This document shows, one piece after another, positions 55,015-64,000 of a DNA stretch of 64,000 nucleotides. The notes under the pieces were generated by a model. That model was given only the letters and a program-made list of their open reading frames with translations. It was not told the origin of the DNA and ran no database searches. Position numbers and translations under genes: made by a program. Source of the DNA: Paenibacillus albicereus (lineage in GTDB: Bacteria > Bacillota > Bacilli > Paenibacillales > Paenibacillaceae); assembly GCF_012676905.1 (NCBI RefSeq), contig NZ_CP051428.1:1107001-1171000 (forward strand), in the 5' to 3' direction. How positions within the stretch are numbered: position 1 is the first letter of the stretch; the number at the start of each line of letters is the position of its first letter.

Positions 55015-56583
55015 ATGGCGTCAACATCTTCCAGCATCAATCCGCAGCACAAGTCTACTTTCGGCAGGCTGCTCCAGCGGCGGCCGAAGGGCGCGATGGA
55101 GCAAGCGAGCGCAGCCGCCGGTACCGCTTACACCGAGCTGCGCAAGCGGAACCAGACGGTGCTCGTCATCGTCAGCTTCAATATCCTCCTCATGTCCGCC
55201 ATGATGATCGGCTTCGGCGCGTCGCTGTCGTTCGCCCTCAAGATGTCGCTTCCGACGCTCGTCGTCATGACGCTGCTCTGGACAGCCCACGCGACGCGCG
55301 TGCTGGAAAAAGCCATTCCGATCGCGGTGCTGATGCTTGTCGGCTATTTGGCGGCGACAGGCATCCAGGACAATCCGTCCGATCCGCTCAACGCGCTCAC
55401 GGCCTTTTACTTGATGGCGATCGGCATCATGTACAACAGCCGGCTGTCCCTCGCCTACGGCACGCTGAGCGGCTTGTTCATCGTCCTCTATAAATATCTC
55501 GCCTTCCCCGAATCCGATCCGGACGGGCAGTACCATTTGATCTATTTCATCTTTTACTTCGTCCTGGCGGCCATTACGATGATCTGCCAGTCGGAGATCG
55601 GACGCGGAATTTTCCGCCGCGCTCTGGGGCTGCAGGAAGCGGCCCAGGAGCAGCTGCTCAAGGAGCAGGAGCGGGAGCGGATGACGCTGGCCACGGTCAA
55701 GACGCTGTCCGACAGCATGGGCCGCATCCGCGAGAACGGCCGCGAGAACGACGCCTCCTTCCAGGAGATGAACACGGCGTTCCAGGAGCTGACGTCCGGG
55801 GTGACGACCCAGGCCGAGACGATGGGCGAAATCTCTTCCCGGGTGAGCGAGTCGATGCAGCAGATGGAGCGCATGATGGGCACGCTCGGCTCGATGGTCG
55901 GCCAGATCGAGGAGGCGGGGGGCGCTTCCGCCGAGGGCGCGCGCGTCGTCGGCGAGCTTAGCCGCACGATCGAGGCGTTCCGGACCAGCATGGAGGAGCT
56001 GCAGGATCGGTTCGACGGGCTGAACGATACGATCCGGGGCATCCTGCCGTTCACGGCGTCCATTCAGGATATCGCCCGCCAGACGAACCTGCTATCGCTC
56101 AACGCGAGCATTGAGGCGGCGCGGGCCGGCGAGCATGGAGCGGGCTTCGGCGTCGTGGCCTCCGAGATCCGCAAGCTGGCGATGACGGCCGGCGATACCG
56201 CCGACCGGATGACCGGCAGCCTCGAGCAGGCCGCTCTCCGTACGGAGCAGTCCCGCCAGGCGATGCGGGAGAACGCGCTGCGCATGGAGGAGAGCCTCGG
56301 CCATGTCGAAGCGACCAGCTCCGCGTTCGGCGGCATCCGCCAGTCCGTCCAGTCGCTGCAGTCGGATGCGGCGCGGATCGGGGAAGAGATGGACGCGGTC
56401 AGCGCTTCGAGCGGCGATGTGGAGGAGCGGGTGAGCGACTTCGCCGCCGTCGTGCAGCAGTCGTCGGCGACGCTGGAGGAGCTGCTTGCGACGGTCGAGA
56501 CGCTCGTGCGCCAGAACACCTTGCTGCAGTCGAGAATCGAAGAATCCGAGGCGGCGCTTCGCCAGCTGTCGGCCGCCGGCTGA
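55015..56583 (+). CDS. Methyl-accepting chemotaxis protein with polytopic membrane sensor
   Basis: A 522-residue chemoreceptor. The N-terminal half (about 45-200) holds five or six membrane helices ([37 protein letters not shown] and others) instead of a periplasmic sensor. The cytoplasmic signalling domain (about 215-520) is an antiparallel coiled coil with the CheA/CheW tip [31 protein letters not shown]. No HAMP domain is evident. The ATG at 55015 follows GAGAGG. It is monocistronic, ending at a perfect terminator. Confidence 0.88.
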   Translation: MASTSSSINPQHKSTFGRLLQRRPKGAMEQASAAAGTAYTELRKRNQTVLVIVSFNILLMSAMMIGFGASLSFALKMSLPTLVVMTLLWTAHATRVLEKAIPIAVLMLVGYLAATGIQDNPSDPLNALTAFYLMAIGIMYNSRLSLAYGTLSGLFIVLYKYLAFPESDPDGQYHLIYFIFYFVLAAITMICQSEIGRGIFRRALGLQEAAQEQLLKEQERERMTLATVKTLSDSMGRIRENGRENDASFQEMNTAFQELTSGVTTQAETMGEISSRVSESMQQMERMMGTLGSMVGQIEEAGGASAEGARVVGELSRTIEAFRTSMEELQDRFDGLNDTIRGILPFTASIQDIARQTNLLSLNASIEAARAGEHGAGFGVVASEIRKLAMTAGDTADRMTGSLEQAALRTEQSRQAMRENALRMEESLGHVEATSSAFGGIRQSVQSLQSDAARIGEEMDAVSASSGDVEERVSDFAAVVQQSSATLEELLATVETLVRQNTLLQSRIEESEAALRQLSAAG

Positions 56584-56614
56584 CCGTACGGGAAGGCAAT
56601 GCCGATTCAACGAG

Positions 56615-56650
56615 AAAAAGGCCGTCCGCGATCGCGGACGGCCTTTTTTT
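56615..56650 (+). terminator. Perfect bidirectional terminator
   Basis: AAAAAGGCCGTCCGCG and CGCGGACGGCC pair around AT and are followed by TTTTTTT. It lies between the chemoreceptor and the convergent catalase gene. Confidence 0.9.
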
Positions 56651-56685
56651 GGTCGCAACGGCGCCGGCGGCAGCGCCTGCTGCGC

Positions 56686-58266
56686 TCAATACCCGTCGGT
56701 CCGATGCCCGGAACGGTCGGCCAGCTGCTGGCCTTCGCGCATCGACTCGTTGCCGAGGTGGCTCGCATCGACCGCTTCGGCGGACGCGAGCGCCTCGGCC
56801 ACGCGCCTGCCGTAGTCGGCGTCGGCCTGCTTGAAGTGGCCGATCATCTTGTCGCGGACGACCGGCCGGCATACCTTGAGCGCGTCCACGAGGTTTTGGA
56901 TGAGCTCATCCTGCTCCCACGGCTCGAACTTGCGGTACGTATCTCCCGCCTGGCTGAAGTCGTTGGGCCGATCGAGCTTCTCGCGGACGAGCCTCGCCTC
57001 GTACGCCGGCTCGTGCTCCGCGCCGGACGGGCGGGCCTCCGTCAGGCCGCCGAGGCTGGACGGCTCATAGTTGACATGCGGGTTCTGCCCCGGCGCGAGG
57101 TCGACCTTGTATTCCATCTGGCCGTCGCGCTGATTCGTGGCGACCGGAGCTTTCGGCGAGTTCACGGGCAGCTGCAAGTAGTTCGTGCCGACCCGGTAGC
57201 GCTGCGTGTCGGAGTAGGAGAAGGTGCGGCCCTGCAGCAGCTTGTCGTCGGAGAAGTCCAGCCCGTCGACGAGCACGCCCGTGCCGAACGCCGCCTGCTC
57301 GACCTCCGCGAAGTAGTTGTCCGGATTGCGGTTCAGCGTCATTTTGCCGACAGGCAGGAACGGGAACTTCTCCTTCACCCACAGCTTCGTCGGGTCGAGC
57401 GGATCGAAGTCGAGCTCGGGATGCTCGCCGTCCTCGAGAATCTGCACGCTCAGCTCCCACTCCGGATAGTCTCCGCGGTCGATCGCCTCGTACAGATCCT
57501 GGGTCGCGTGGCTCGTATTTTTCGCCTGGATCGCCTCGGCCTCGTCCTGCGTCAGGTTCTTGATGCCCTGCTTCAGAGGCTCCCAGTGGTACTTCACGAG
57601 ATAGCCGGTGCCGTCCTTGTTGACCCACTTGTACGTGTTCACGCCCGAGCCCTGCATCTGCCGGTAGTTGGCCGGGATGCCCCACGGGGAGAACAGGAAC
57701 GTGACCATATGCGTCGCTTCAGGCGAGTTCGAGAGGAAGTCGAACATGCGCTCCGGATCGTTCAGGTTCGTCACCGGATCGGGCCTGAACGAATGCACCA
57801 TGTCGGGGAACTTGAGCGGATCGCGGATGAAGAAGATTTTCAGGTTGTTGCCGACGAGGTCCCAGTTGCCGTCCTCGGTGTAGAACTTGACGGCGAAGCC
57901 GCGCGGGTCGCGCAGCGTCTCCGGCGAGTGGCCGCCGTGCACGACGGTGGAGAAGCGGACGAATACCGGCGTCTGCTTGCCCTTCTCCTGGAACAGCTTG
58001 GCCCGCGTATACTTGGACACCGGCTCGCCGCCGACAGTGCCGTACGCTTCGAACACGCCGTAGGCGCCGGCTCCGCGCGCATGCACGACGCGCTCCGGCA
58101 CGCGCTCGCGGTCAAAGTGAGAGGTTTTTTCGATGAAATGATAGTTCTCCAGCGTCGACGGCCCGCGGCTTCCGACCGTGCGGATGTTTTGGTTGTCCGT
58201 GATCGGGTGGCCCTGCCGGTTCGTCAGCGTCCGATCGGCCCCGCCTGCTTGCTTGTTCTCGTCCAA
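56686..58266 (-). CDS. katA: Monofunctional haem catalase
   Basis: A 526-residue clade-typical small-subunit catalase. The distal histidine is in [13 protein letters not shown] (H62), followed by [37 protein letters not shown] in pieces, the distal asparagine region [12 protein letters not shown], and proximal tyrosine in [17 protein letters not shown] at 58266 with AAAGGG 8 bp upstream is the best start. The open frame continues upstream to 58467 but into non-catalase sequence. No PerR-box-like inverted repeat was recognised in the 185-bp divergent gap. Confidence 0.94.
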   Translation of the reverse strand: MDENKQAGGADRTLTNRQGHPITDNQNIRTVGSRGPSTLENYHFIEKTSHFDRERVPERVVHARGAGAYGVFEAYGTVGGEPVSKYTRAKLFQEKGKQTPVFVRFSTVVHGGHSPETLRDPRGFAVKFYTEDGNWDLVGNNLKIFFIRDPLKFPDMVHSFRPDPVTNLNDPERMFDFLSNSPEATHMVTFLFSPWGIPANYRQMQGSGVNTYKWVNKDGTGYLVKYHWEPLKQGIKNLTQDEAEAIQAKNTSHATQDLYEAIDRGDYPEWELSVQILEDGEHPELDFDPLDPTKLWVKEKFPFLPVGKMTLNRNPDNYFAEVEQAAFGTGVLVDGLDFSDDKLLQGRTFSYSDTQRYRVGTNYLQLPVNSPKAPVATNQRDGQMEYKVDLAPGQNPHVNYEPSSLGGLTEARPSGAEHEPAYEARLVREKLDRPNDFSQAGDTYRKFEPWEQDELIQNLVDALKVCRPVVRDKMIGHFKQADADYGRRVAEALASAEAVDASHLGNESMREGQQLADRSGHRTDGY

Positions 58267-58451
58267 AATGTCTGCACCCTTTCTTCTCGAGGTTGCTTCC
58301 GGTTTATTTTGGCAAAGAAAGGTTAATTTATGCGGGCAGGATCCAAAATGGAGGGCTGGCTCGATTTGGTGTGGACAGGCCATCCGTTTTTCGATAAATT
58401 TGTATTCTGTATTTTGTATTTTAATCAACGCAACGGTCGGAGGATATCGAG

Positions 58452-59810
58452 ATGGACAAAACACCAAAGGAAACGGCTTTGGGACAAAGCAAAAAAGCCG
58501 AGCGCTTCACCTCTTCAGGCTTCATCCTGGCGGCGATCGGCAGCTCGGTCGGACTAGGAAACATGTGGAAATTTCCGTACATTACAGGCTTGTACGGCGG
58601 AGCGGCGTTCTTCCTGCTGTTCGTCGTCTGCCTCATTATCGTCGGCCTGCCGGTGCTGCTTGCCGAGATGACGATCGGCCGGGGCGGGCGCGGCAACGCC
58701 GCAAGCTCCTTCTACAACCTCACCGGCAACAAGCAGTGGAAATGGTTCGGCTTCATGTCCGTCGTGACGGCGTTCCTCATCATCTCCTACTACGGCGTCG
58801 TCGCGGGCTGGACGCTCCAGTACACGATCGACTCCGTCGTCGGCTCCCTGGGCCAAGGCACGAACTTCGACCAGCACTTCGTCGACTTCGCGGCCGGCGG
58901 CTGGCCGGTGTTCTGGCAGCTCGTCGTCATGATCGTCTGCGGCGTCATCGTCGGCAAAGGCATCTCGGGCGGGATCGAGAAGTTCAACAAAATCCTCATT
59001 CCCGGCTTCCTGGCCATCCTGCTCGTGCTGATGGTCCGCGCGCTGACGCTGCCGGGAGCGGCCGCGGGCGTCGACTTCTTCCTGAAGCCCGACTTCTCCG
59101 TGCTGACCGGCGAATCGGCGCTGATCGCGCTCGGCCATGCGTTCTTCTCGCTGTCGCTCGGCATGGGCTGCATGCTCACCTACGGCTCCTACGTGCAAAA
59201 GGAGCAGTCGCTCGGCAAGGCGACGGTCGCGATCGGCGTCGGCGACCTCGGCTACGCGCTGATCGCGGGCCTCATCATCTTCCCGACGATCTTCTCCTAC
59301 GGCATCGAGCCGCAAAAGGGCGTCGGCCTGGCCTTCATGGCGCTGCCGGCCTCGTTCTCCCAGATGCCGCTGGGCTCGCTGTTCGGCGGCCTGTTCTTCC
59401 TGCTGCTGGCGATCGCGGCGCTCACGTCCGCCGTCTCGATCCTCGAGGTGCCGGTCGCTTATGCGATGCATTATTGGAAATGGTCGCGCCGCAAGGCGGC
59501 CGCGATCATCGCCGCGCTCAGCTTCGCGCTGGGCGTGCCGGCCGGCCTGTCCGTCTCCGGTCCGCTCAGCGACTGGACGCCTTTCGGCAAGTCGATCTTC
59601 GACTGGTTCGACTTCATGACCGCCTACGTGCTCATGCCGCTCGGCGGCCTCGCCGTGACGCTGTTCACCGGCTATGCGTGGAAGCGCGCCGGCGAAGAGG
59701 CCGGCCTGACCGGCTTCTGGTACCGGGCCTGGATGTTCTGCCTGCGTTATGTCGCGCCGCTGCTCATCCTGGCCGTGCTTCTGTATTCGATCTTCGTCAA
59801 GCCGGTCTGA
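58452..59810 (+). CDS. Sodium-dependent neurotransmitter-symporter (NSS/SNF) family transporter
   Basis: A 452-residue transporter of the LeuT fold. The first unwound helix is [22 protein letters not shown] with the sodium/substrate site, followed by [30 protein letters not shown] and, in the TM6 region, [22 protein letters not shown]. It lacks the twelfth helix, as many bacterial members do. It imports an amino acid or related compound with sodium. CGGAGGATATCGAG precedes the ATG; the upstream gap is AT-rich with TGTATT(C/T) heptamer repeats near 58399-58425. Confidence 0.9.
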   Translation: MDKTPKETALGQSKKAERFTSSGFILAAIGSSVGLGNMWKFPYITGLYGGAAFFLLFVVCLIIVGLPVLLAEMTIGRGGRGNAASSFYNLTGNKQWKWFGFMSVVTAFLIISYYGVVAGWTLQYTIDSVVGSLGQGTNFDQHFVDFAAGGWPVFWQLVVMIVCGVIVGKGISGGIEKFNKILIPGFLAILLVLMVRALTLPGAAAGVDFFLKPDFSVLTGESALIALGHAFFSLSLGMGCMLTYGSYVQKEQSLGKATVAIGVGDLGYALIAGLIIFPTIFSYGIEPQKGVGLAFMALPASFSQMPLGSLFGGLFFLLLAIAALTSAVSILEVPVAYAMHYWKWSRRKAAAIIAALSFALGVPAGLSVSGPLSDWTPFGKSIFDWFDFMTAYVLMPLGGLAVTLFTGYAWKRAGEEAGLTGFWYRAWMFCLRYVAPLLILAVLLYSIFVKPV

Positions 59811-59823
59811 TCCCGGTTCGACG

Positions 59824-59876
59824 AAAAAAGGGGCTTCGCCCCTGTCCGCTTGCGGACAGGGGCGAAGCCCCTTTTT
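59824..59876. terminator. Strong bidirectional terminator
   Basis: A perfect stem of more than 20 bp starts AAAAAGGGGCTTCGCCCC, has loop CTTG, and ends in CCCCTTTTT. It separates the NSS transporter from the convergent xylR. Confidence 0.9.
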
Positions 59877-59912
59877 GAACTCCTTAATCAGCCAAGCGGC
59901 AGCAGGAGAGAC

Positions 59913-61082
59913 TCACGCCTCGCCGGCCTTGACGCGGGCGAGGAAGCCCTCCGCGGCCTGCCAAGCCGCGCCGCGCACGGCCGAGCCGTCGCCGAGCTCG
60001 GCGAACCGGACCCGGGCCTGGCGGCGGTGGAACGGCAGCGCGCGCGCCTGCACCTCGCGCTGCACGGCCGGCTCCAGCCAGCGGGCCGCCATGCTCAGGC
60101 GGCTGCCGATGAGCACGGCCTCGGGGTTGAACACGTTGATGATCGTAGCGATGCCGATGCCGAGGTAGGAGCCGATCTCCCCCCAGATGCGCAGCGCTTG
60201 CGGATGTCCCTGCGCGGCGAGCTGAGTCAGCTCCTCGAGGCTGCCGCAGCCGATCGCGGCCGCGGCCTCGAGCGCCGCCTGCTCGGAGGCGAAGCGCTCC
60301 CAGCAGCCGCGGTTGCCGCAGCGGCAGGCGGGGCCGTCGAACTGGATGGACAGGTGCCCGAGCTCGCCGGAGAAGCCGGAAGCGCCGCGGTACAGCTCGC
60401 CGTCCAGCACGAGGCCGGTGCCGATGCCCATGCCCGCGCTCACGTAGACGAGATGGCGGATGCCGGCGGCGGCTCCGAAGATGCGCTCGCCCTGGGCGCC
60501 GAGGTTGGCTTCGTTGTCGGCATGCACCGGCACGCCGAACCGCTCCTCCAGCCGGCGGGCGACCTCCGTCGGCTCCCAGTCCATATGCGGCGCGAGCAAG
60601 AGCGAGCCGGCGCCGTCGACGATGCCCGGCAGCCCGATGCCGATGCCGACGACGCCGTAGGGCTGGGGCGGCGATTCGGGCAGCAGCTCCTCGATGAAGG
60701 CGATCAGCTGCTCCATGACGCTTCGGCCGCCGGCAGGCTCCACCTTGCGCCGCCGCTCGGCGAGCACCTCGCCGCGCAGGTCGGCGCGTACGCCCATCAA
60801 GTAGGTGGCGCCGACGTCGACGCCGATCGCGCAGCCGGCCGACGCGCGGAACTCCAGCATGACGGGCTTGCGTCCGCCGCTCGAGGCGCCTTGGCCCGTC
60901 TCCGTGAGCAGGCCGCGGTCGATCAGGTCCTGCACGAGCGACGATACGGTCGCTTTGTTGAGGCCGGTGCCGGCCGAGATCGCGGCGCGCGACAGCGGCT
61001 CGCCCTTCAGGACGGCGTCAAGCGCGATGCCGGTATTGATGCGGCGGATGAGGGCGGGATCGCCGGTCGTCGTTGATTTCAT
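59913..61082 (-). CDS. xylR: ROK-family xylose repressor XylR
   Basis: A 389-residue ROK regulator. The N-terminal winged helix is LSRAAISAGTGLNKATVSSLVQDLIDRGLLTETG, then the GQGASSGGRKP linker seen in XylR. The ROK domain has GVDVGATYLMGV and GIGIGLPGIVDG, the sugar-site EPTEVA...HADNEANLGAQGE region, and the zinc motif CRCGNRGCWE. Two adjacent ATGs (61085 and 61082) follow AAGGAG; the second has the better spacing. It is divergent from xylAB with a matching operator at 61168, so repression lifted by xylose is expected. Confidence 0.92.
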   Translation of the reverse strand: MKSTTTGDPALIRRINTGIALDAVLKGEPLSRAAISAGTGLNKATVSSLVQDLIDRGLLTETGQGASSGGRKPVMLEFRASAGCAIGVDVGATYLMGVRADLRGEVLAERRRKVEPAGGRSVMEQLIAFIEELLPESPPQPYGVVGIGIGLPGIVDGAGSLLLAPHMDWEPTEVARRLEERFGVPVHADNEANLGAQGERIFGAAAGIRHLVYVSAGMGIGTGLVLDGELYRGASGFSGELGHLSIQFDGPACRCGNRGCWERFASEQAALEAAAAIGCGSLEELTQLAAQGHPQALRIWGEIGSYLGIGIATIINVFNPEAVLIGSRLSMAARWLEPAVQREVQARALPFHRRQARVRFAELGDGSAVRGAAWQAAEGFLARVKAGEA

Positions 61083-61167
61083 CATGTTCTCCTTCGGATG
61101 GAGCGGCTGCAGCCGCTTTTCGTTCTGCTGACTACGATACCATGTCCAAGCCAGCATAACACAAAAA

Positions 61168-61194
61168 AGTTTGTTTGTTTAGTAGACAAACTAA
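61168..61194. promoter_or_regulatory. XylR operator
   Basis: AGTTTGT (61168-61174) and ACAAACT (61186-61192), followed by AA, form an inverted repeat close to the Bacillus xyl operator (TTAGTTTGTTT...ACAAACTAA). It lies between divergent xylR and xylA. Confidence 0.8.
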
Positions 61195-61195
61195 G

Positions 61196-61223
61196 TTGAA
61201 GAGTGGTACTCTACGGGTAGAAC
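61196..61223 (+). promoter_or_regulatory. Probable xylA promoter
   Basis: TTGAAG at 61196-61201 and TAGAAC at 61218-61223 with a 16-bp spacer lie directly after the operator. The -10 is weak, and TATATA near 61225 is an alternative. Confidence 0.4.
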
Positions 61224-61229
61224 TTTATA

Positions 61230-61243
61230 TAAAAGCGTTTTCA
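61230..61243 (+). promoter_or_regulatory. cre-like site before xylA
   Basis: TAAAAGCGTTTTCA matches the cre consensus in 13 of 14 positions and lies 34 bp before the xylA start, downstream of the promoter. It indicates CcpA-mediated glucose repression on top of XylR control. Confidence 0.65.
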
Positions 61244-61276
61244 TACCATCCACCACTTTCAGGGAGGCTATCATTC

Positions 61277-62590
61277 ATGGCATACTTCAACGGCATCAAC
61301 CGCATTCAGTTCGAAGGCCGCGACACCGACAATCCGCTGGCGTTCCGCCACTACGATCCGAAGCAGGTCGTGCTCGGCAAGACGATGGAGGAGCATCTGC
61401 GCTTCGCCGCCGCCTACTGGCATACGTTCACGGCCGACGGCTCCGACCCGTTCGGCAAGGGCACGGCGGTGCGTCCATGGGACCGCTTCAGCGGCATGGA
61501 CCTGGCCAAGGCCCGCGTCGAGGCGAACTTCGAGTTCCTCGAGAAGCTCGACCTGCCGTTCTTCTGCTTCCATGACCGCGACATCGCGCCGGAAGGCGAT
61601 ACGCTGCAAGAGACGAACCGCAACCTCGACGAGATCGTCGCCCTGCTCAAGGACGGCATGAAATCGAGCGGCCGCCGCCTGCTGTGGAATACCGCCAACA
61701 TGTTCTCCAACCCGCGCTTCACGCACGGCGCCGGCACCGCTCCGAGCGCGGACGTGTTCGCCTACGCCGCCGCCCAGGTCAAGAAGGGGCTTGAGGTCGG
61801 CAAGGAGCTCGGCGCCGAGAACTACGTGTTCTGGGGCGGCCGCGAAGGCTACGAGACGCTGCTCAACACGGACATGGGCTTCGAGCTCGACAACCTGGCG
61901 CGCCTGTACCGGATGGCTATCGACTACGCCGGCGAGATCGGCTTCGACGCGCAGTTCCTGATCGAGCCCAAGCCGAAGGAGCCGTCCAAGCACCAGTACG
62001 ATTTCGATGCCGCTACGACGCTGGCATTCCTGCAAAAATACGGCATGCAGGACCGCTTCAAGCTGAACCTCGAAGCGAACCATGCCACGCTCGCCGGCCA
62101 TACGTTCGAGCACGAGATTCGCGTCGCCGCCATCAACGGGGCGCTCGGCTCGCTGGACGCTAACCAGGGCGACCTGCTGCTAGGCTGGGATACCGACGAA
62201 TTCCCGACCGACCTGTACGCGACGACGCTCACGATGTACGAGGTGCTCAAGGCCGGCGGCCTCGGACGGGGCGGCGTCAACTTCGACGCCAAGGTGCGCC
62301 GGGGCTCCTACGAGCTGGATGACCTGTTCATCGCCCACATCGCCGGCATGGACAGCTTCGCGTGGGGCCTGAAGGCGGCCGCCAAGCTGATCGAGGACCG
62401 CGTCATCGACGGCATCGTCGAGGAGCGCTACGCGACGTTCAAGCAAGGCATCGGCGCCGACATCGTCAGCGGCAAGGCGACGCTCGCCTCGCTGGAGCAG
62501 TACGCGCTGCAGAACAACCCGATGAACAACCGCTCGGGCCGCCTGGAGCAGATCAAGGCGAAGCTCAACGAAGTGATCTACCGTGTCTGA
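61277..62590 (+). CDS. xylA: Xylose isomerase
   Basis: A 437-residue class II xylose isomerase converting D-xylose to D-xylulose. Visible active-site segments are [18 protein letters not shown] (catalytic His and Asp), [37 protein letters not shown] with metal-binding Glu and Lys, [19 protein letters not shown] and [13 protein letters not shown]. The length matches the class. GGGAGG precedes the ATG at 61277. Its stop overlaps the xylB start. Confidence 0.96.
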   Translation: MAYFNGINRIQFEGRDTDNPLAFRHYDPKQVVLGKTMEEHLRFAAAYWHTFTADGSDPFGKGTAVRPWDRFSGMDLAKARVEANFEFLEKLDLPFFCFHDRDIAPEGDTLQETNRNLDEIVALLKDGMKSSGRRLLWNTANMFSNPRFTHGAGTAPSADVFAYAAAQVKKGLEVGKELGAENYVFWGGREGYETLLNTDMGFELDNLARLYRMAIDYAGEIGFDAQFLIEPKPKEPSKHQYDFDAATTLAFLQKYGMQDRFKLNLEANHATLAGHTFEHEIRVAAINGALGSLDANQGDLLLGWDTDEFPTDLYATTLTMYEVLKAGGLGRGGVNFDAKVRRGSYELDDLFIAHIAGMDSFAWGLKAAAKLIEDRVIDGIVEERYATFKQGIGADIVSGKATLASLEQYALQNNPMNNRSGRLEQIKAKLNEVIYRV

Positions 62591-64000
62591 GTTCGTCATC
62601 GGCATCGACCTCGGCACGAGCGCGGTCAAGGTCCTGCTGGTCGGCAGGGACGGCCGCATCGCCGCCGAGGCTTCGCGCGAATACCCGCTCTCGAGCCCGC
62701 GTCCGGGCTGGAGCGAGCAGCGGCCGGAGGATTGGGTGGAGGCGACGCTGGCGGCTCTCGGCGAGCTGTCGGCCGCTCCCGGCCTGCCGCAGGGCTGGAC
62801 GGTGGAGGGCATGAGCTTTTCCGGGCAGATGCACGGCCTCGTGCTGCTCGGCGACGACCTGAAGCCGCTGCGGCCGGCCATCCTCTGGAATGACACGCGC
62901 ACGACGGCGCAGTGCCGCGAGATCGAGCGCATCCTAGGGACGAGGCTGCACGACATTACCCGCAATCCGGCGCTCGAGGGCTTCACGCTGCCCAAGCTGC
63001 TGTGGGTGCGCGAGCAGGAGCCGGAGACGTTCGCCCAGGCGCGCGTCTTCGTCCTGCCGAAGGATTACGTCCGGCTGCGCCTGACCGGCGAGCTGCATAT
63101 GGATCTTTCCGACGCCGCCGGCACGCTGCTGCTCGACGTGCCGAACCGGCGCTGGAGCTCCGAGGTGCTTCAGGCGCTCGATCTCGGCGCCGAGCTGTGC
63201 CCGCCGCTCGTCGAGTCGACCGGGCAGACGGGCACGCTGCTGCCGGAGCTGGCCGAGCGCACCGGGCTCTCGGGCCAGCTGCGCGTGTACGCCGGCGGCG
63301 CGGACAATGCGTGCGGCGCGATCGGCGCCGGCATCCTCCAGGAGGGCGAGGCGCTCTGCAGCATCGGCACGTCAGGGGTGCTGCTCTCGTACGAAGGCGA
63401 GCAGGATCGAGACTACGGCGGCCGGGTCCATTTCTTCAACCACGGCGCTCCGGGCGCGTTCTACTCGATGGGCGTCACGCTTGGCGCCGGCTACTCGATG
63501 AGCTGGTTCAAGCGCGTCATGGGCGGTGCGGACTACAGCGAGCTGCTGGACGGCGCGGGCGACGTGCCGCCGGGCTCCGGCGGCCTGCTGTTCGCGCCGT
63601 ATCTGGCGGGAGAGCGCACGCCGTATGCGGATGCCGACATCCGCGGCAGCTTCATCGGGCTCGACGGCAGCCATCGCCGCGAGCATCTGGCGCGGGCCGT
63701 CATGGAGGGCATCACGTTCTCGCTGAACGATACGCTGACGATCTACCGCGAGGCGGGACGCGACATCCGCTCCATCGTCTCGATCGGCGGCGGCGCGAAA
63801 AATCCCGACTGGCTGCAGATCCAGGCCGACCTGTTCGGCCTGCCGGTGACGGCGCTCGAGAACGAGCAGGGACCGGGCCTCGGCGCGGCGATGCTGGCCG
63901 CGGCCGGCAGCGGCTGGTTCCCGGATCTGGCGTCCTGCGCGGCAGCCTTCGTGCGGCGAGGCCGCACGTACGAGCCGCGTCCGGAGGCGGCGGCCTCGTA
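62583..64000 (+). CDS. xylB: Xylulokinase, 3' truncated by the window edge
   Basis: Starts with GTG at 62583 inside the xylA stop region (GTGTCTGA, overlap 8 bp), so translation is coupled. Visible are the FGGY-family phosphate loop [52 protein letters not shown], the [14 protein letters not shown] region and [20 protein letters not shown] near the C-terminus. About 472 residues are present, so only the last 20-30 are missing. It phosphorylates xylulose to xylulose 5-phosphate for the pentose phosphate pathway. Confidence 0.95.
   Translation, partial: MSEFVIGIDLGTSAVKVLLVGRDGRIAAEASREYPLSSPRPGWSEQRPEDWVEATLAALGELSAAPGLPQGWTVEGMSFSGQMHGLVLLGDDLKPLRPAILWNDTRTTAQCREIERILGTRLHDITRNPALEGFTLPKLLWVREQEPETFAQARVFVLPKDYVRLRLTGELHMDLSDAAGTLLLDVPNRRWSSEVLQALDLGAELCPPLVESTGQTGTLLPELAERTGLSGQLRVYAGGADNACGAIGAGILQEGEALCSIGTSGVLLSYEGEQDRDYGGRVHFFNHGAPGAFYSMGVTLGAGYSMSWFKRVMGGADYSELLDGAGDVPPGSGGLLFAPYLAGERTPYADADIRGSFIGLDGSHRREHLARAVMEGITFSLNDTLTIYREAGRDIRSIVSIGGGAKNPDWLQIQADLFGLPVTALENEQGPGLGAAMLAAAGSGWFPDLASCAAAFVRRGRTYEPRPEAAAS

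Overview
The window looks like a chromosomal segment of a high-GC, Gram-positive, spore-former-type Firmicute of the Paenibacillus/Cohnella kind. Evidence: strong AGGAGG-type ribosome binding sites with frequent TTG and GTG starts, CcpA-like cre sites, a YesM/YesN two-component pair next to a sugar ABC transporter, a lutABC operon with a FadR-type regulator, and a xylR-xylA-xylB region of Bacillus type, all at roughly 60-65% GC. The species is not determined, and no rRNA or tRNA genes were seen.

Layout. 0-3 kb: end of a short-chain dehydrogenase, a ThuA-like protein, and a tandem pair of DUF559-like genes, the first broken at a C8 tract. 3.2-3.4 kb: palindromic repeat array. 3.8-9.4 kb (minus): five-gene oligopeptide ABC transporter. 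10-12.7 kb: DUF2306 membrane protein divergent from a MarR regulator and an MFS pump. 12.9-13.6 kb: 12-copy tandem array. 13.7-17.6 kb: lutABC and a FadR-type regulator. 17.7-28.8 kb: an oxidoreductase, a secreted GH26-like enzyme, YesM/YesN, a carbohydrate ABC transporter and a GH43 xylosidase. 29-35.6 kb (minus): small haem catalase, M4 protease, glycolipid-binding protein, aconitase. 36-46.3 kb: AI-2E-type permease, orphan LytTR protein, hybrid kinase with a degenerate receiver, a TIM-barrel/oxidoreductase operon with an AraC regulator, an AIM24/coiled-coil pair, a lactonase and an Fsr-type MFS pump. 46.6-48.3 kb: second palindromic array abutting an IS3-family element. 48.5-64 kb: MFS exporter, Nudix hydrolase, GH36 alpha-galactosidase, a second ThuA-like protein, a chemoreceptor, catalase, an NSS transporter, then xylR and xylAB (xylB runs off the end).

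How the genes fit together. The dominant theme is plant or algal polysaccharide use. A secreted GH26-like hydrolase, a YesMN-linked ABC importer, a GH43 xylosidase and the xylAB catabolic genes form a plausible chain from extracellular xylan fragments to xylulose 5-phosphate. Cre-like sites occur at three of those transcription units. Lactate oxidation, oligopeptide import, protease secretion and two haem catalases fit an aerobic soil saprophyte.

The most unusual signal is non-coding. Five intergenic regions carry repeat units spaced 50-52 bp apart, about five helical turns, although the unit sequences fall into different families. Several families are palindromic, and one family recurs 43 kb apart. 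I do not recognise a described element matching this.
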